From the NCBI GenBank assembly GCA_002338885.1, contig DDJI01000097.1, positions 1 to 15,956 of the forward strand: a stretch of 15,956 nucleotides of DNA. Reading direction: 5' to 3'. The notes below the pieces were generated by a model. It did no database searches. It worked only from the letters and a program-made list of their open reading frames with translations, and had not been told where the DNA came from. The translations under genes were made by a program, and so were the position numbers. Shown here piece by piece: positions 14,060 through 15,956 of this stretch (within the stretch, counting starts at the first letter, position 1; each line of letters opens with the position of its first letter). The DNA comes from Ruminococcus sp. UBA1828 (lineage in GTDB: Bacteria; Bacillota; Clostridia; Oscillospirales; Ruminococcaceae).

Positions 14060-15733
14060 ATGGCCAAATGCTTGACACTTAAAAAATCCAACTGTAAAAA
14101 CTGCTACAAATGCATCCGCCACTGTCCGGTGAAGTCGATACGTTTCTCGGGAAACCAGGCTCACATAATAGACGACGAATGCATACTTTGCGGACAGTGC
14201 TTTGTCGTATGCCCGCAAAACGCCAAAGAGATAGTAGATGAGACGGAAAAGGTCAAGGTTCTTTTGCAGAGCGGCGACCCGGTTATAGTGAGCCTTGCGC
14301 CGTCGTTTGTCGCAAATTACAACGTCGGCATAGCTGCGATGAGACAGGCGCTCAAAAAGCTCGGCTTTTACGACGTAGAGGAAACCGCCATCGGCGCATC
14401 GATAGTAAAGACGGAGTATGAAAGGCTTATAAATGAGGGCAACAGGGATGTAATCATAAGCTCCTGCTGCCACTCGGTAAACCTCTTGATACAAAAGTAC
14501 TTCCCGAACGAGCTTATCTACCTTGCGGACGTTTTGTCACCCATGCAGGCGCACTGCGTCGATATCAAAAAGCGCAGTCCGCGTGCAAAGACCGTGTTTA
14601 TCGGCCCGTGCGTAGCCAAGAAGGACGAGGCGCAAAGATACGAGGGAATAGTTGACGCCGTTTTGACATTTGAGGAGCTTACAAACTGGCTAAACGACGC
14701 CGGAATCGAAATCCCCCATGAGATGGATCACGACGAAAACAGCCGTGCAAGGTTCTTCCCCACTGTCGGCGGAATACTAAAGACCATGGAGCAGGAAAAC
14801 ACCGGCTATACATACATGGTTGTGGACGGAGTCGAGAGCTGCATACGTGCGCTTCGGGACATAGAAAACGGACAGATTCACAAGTGCTTTATAGAAATGT
14901 CCTCCTGCGTGGGCAGCTGCATAGGCGGACCGGTCATGGAGAAGTACCACCGCTCCCCCGTCAAGGACTACATGGCAATTGCGGACTTTGCCGGCAAGAA
15001 GGACTTCGAGATAGACGACCATGACCCGCTCGCGTTGAGAAAGAACTTCCAGCAGATAGACCGAGGAGCGCAAATGCCCTCCGAGTCGGAAATCATGTCC
15101 ATAATGAGGCAGATGGGCAAGTTCAAGCCCTCCGACGAGCTGAACTGCGGCTCCTGCGGATACGATACCTGCCGTGAAAAGGCGATAGCAATATATCAGG
15201 GCAAGGCGGAAATCTCCATGTGCCTGCCGTATCTGAAGGACAGAGCGGAGAGCTTCTCGGACAACATCATAAACAACACCCCCAACGGCATAATCGTTTT
15301 GAACGAAAACCTTGAGGTTCAGCAGATAAACAACGCCGCAAGGAGCATAATGAACATTCGCTCCGCATCGGACGTCTTAGGCGACCAGGTTATAAGGATA
15401 CTCGACCCCAAGGTGTTCATGGACGTTTTAAAGACGGGCAGAAACATACGCAACGAGCAGGTGTACCTTGCGGAGTACAGCAAGTATGTAGAGCAGACTG
15501 TCATCCACGACAAGGAATACCACATACTTATCTGCCTTATGAGAGACGTGACGGAGGAAGAATCGGAGCGCGAAAAGAAGGAAAGCATCAGCCGTCAGAC
15601 AGTTGAAATAGCGGACAAGGTAGTAGACAAGCAGATGCGCATTGTACAGGAAATCGCATCGCTTTTAGGAGAGACCGCCGCCGAAACCAAGATAGCCCTC
15701 ACAAAGCTAAAGGAGAGCATTTCAGATGAATGA
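14060..15733 (+). CDS. PAS-containing [FeFe] hydrogenase, sensory/HydS (HfsB) type
   Basis: A soluble 557-residue protein. Domains in order: two [4Fe-4S] clusters (C12-C15-C18-C22 and C41-C44-C47-C51); the H-cluster domain (about 70-320); a C-x2-C-x4-C-x16-C cluster (363, 366, 371, 388); a PAS domain (about 398-500); and a helical, probably coiled-coil tail. H-cluster ligands are C137 (SSCCHSV), C184 (GPCVAKK), C283 and C287 (SSCVGSC). The canonical L1 TSCCPxW has become SSCCHSVN, and in L3 the methionine two residues before the first cysteine has become S281. C136, at the site of the proton-relay cysteine, is kept. This layout matches group C hydrogenases (HydS; HfsB of Thermoanaerobacterium). 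The role may be H2 or redox sensing, or real turnover. ACAGGAG precedes the ATG, and the phosphatase gene overlaps its end. Confidence 0.93.
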   Translation: MAKCLTLKKSNCKNCYKCIRHCPVKSIRFSGNQAHIIDDECILCGQCFVVCPQNAKEIVDETEKVKVLLQSGDPVIVSLAPSFVANYNVGIAAMRQALKKLGFYDVEETAIGASIVKTEYERLINEGNRDVIISSCCHSVNLLIQKYFPNELIYLADVLSPMQAHCVDIKKRSPRAKTVFIGPCVAKKDEAQRYEGIVDAVLTFEELTNWLNDAGIEIPHEMDHDENSRARFFPTVGGILKTMEQENTGYTYMVVDGVESCIRALRDIENGQIHKCFIEMSSCVGSCIGGPVMEKYHRSPVKDYMAIADFAGKKDFEIDDHDPLALRKNFQQIDRGAQMPSESEIMSIMRQMGKFKPSDELNCGSCGYDTCREKAIAIYQGKAEISMCLPYLKDRAESFSDNIINNTPNGIIVLNENLEVQQINNAARSIMNIRSASDVLGDQVIRILDPKVFMDVLKTGRNIRNEQVYLAEYSKYVEQTVIHDKEYHILICLMRDVTEEESEREKKESISRQTVEIADKVVDKQMRIVQEIASLLGETAAETKIALTKLKESISDE

Positions 15734-15956
15734 TTTGTGCGCTGATATCGGATACAAAAGCATAAACCACTACGGAGAGCAGCTTTGCGGCGACCACGTT
15801 GACATTGTGGAGCAGGATGAAAACTCCACCGTGATCGTCTTAGCGGACGGACTCGGCAGCGGCGTAAAGGCAAGCATACTTTCCACCCTGACATCAAAGA
15901 TAATATCCACCATGATGGCGCAGGGACTGTCGCTCGAGGACTGCGTGGAGACGATA
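15726..15956 (+). CDS. SpoIIE/PP2C-type serine phosphatase, N-terminal part (runs off window)
   Basis: The first 77 residues of a phosphatase. ATG at 15726 overlaps the hydrogenase stop by 8 nt, with AAAGGAG about 10 nt upstream. The frame stays open to the window end and begins MNDLCADIGYKSINHYGEQ. Metal-ligand aspartates fit D23 in CGDH and D41 in LADGLGSGVKAS, the DGxGxG motif of SpoIIE-like PPM phosphatases. A helix with SILSTLTSKII follows, as in that family. No membrane segment precedes it, unlike SpoIIE itself, so it is a soluble signalling enzyme. The overlap shows tight co-expression with the hydrogenase. Phosphatases of this kind are known neighbours of group C hydrogenases. Confidence 0.88.
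   Translation, partial: MNDLCADIGYKSINHYGEQLCGDHVDIVEQDENSTVIVLADGLGSGVKASILSTLTSKIISTMMAQGLSLEDCVETI

Overview
The window looks like chromosomal DNA of a fermentative anaerobe of the class Clostridia, probably a gut commensal. The grounds are protein-level likeness (DUF6062, DUF6472, a TmcAL/YlbM-type enzyme, Rex, a PAS-containing [FeFe] hydrogenase), purine-rich Shine-Dalgarno sites, sigma-A-type promoters and some TTG starts. Genus cannot be fixed from the sequence alone. I see no rRNA, tRNA, CRISPR array or insertion sequence.

Left edge (1-400): the last codons of a large serine recombinase with a DUF4368-type C-terminus, a short hairpin over its stop, then about 190 bp without a gene. 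This is probably the end of an integrated mobile element. Region 398-3250: a DUF6062 protein on the minus strand is divergent from an 8-oxoguanine DNA glycosylase, and two good promoters share a -10 region between them. The glycosylase is followed by tmcAL (tRNA-Met cytidine acetate ligase). Region 3333-6046: a promoter drives ackA (acetate kinase), a DUF1294 membrane protein, a small Cys-rich DUF6472 protein and nadE (NAD synthase). The run ends in a terminator shared with the convergent proC (pyrroline-5-carboxylate reductase).

Region 6992-10811: a promoter, a GH3 glycosidase and a GH43 glycosidase, both without signal peptides, then a terminator. This looks like a cytoplasmic unit for xylan- or arabinoxylan-type oligosaccharides. 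A LysR-type regulator with its own promoter follows.

Region 11957-15956 is the most interesting part. It holds rex (NADH/NAD+-sensing repressor), an APH-fold kinase, two tandem thioredoxin-like [2Fe-2S] ferredoxins, a group C/HydS-like (sensory-type) [FeFe] hydrogenase with extra Fe-S clusters and a PAS domain, and the start of a SpoIIE/PP2C-type phosphatase overlapping the hydrogenase gene. A second promoter inside the end of the kinase gene appears to drive the ferredoxin-hydrogenase-phosphatase unit. Taken together this looks like a redox- or H2-sensing signalling module: electrons reach a hydrogenase-like sensor, a PAS domain relays its state, and a phosphatase gives the output. The chemistry of each family is known. 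The signalling wiring, and any part for the APH-like kinase, are inference.
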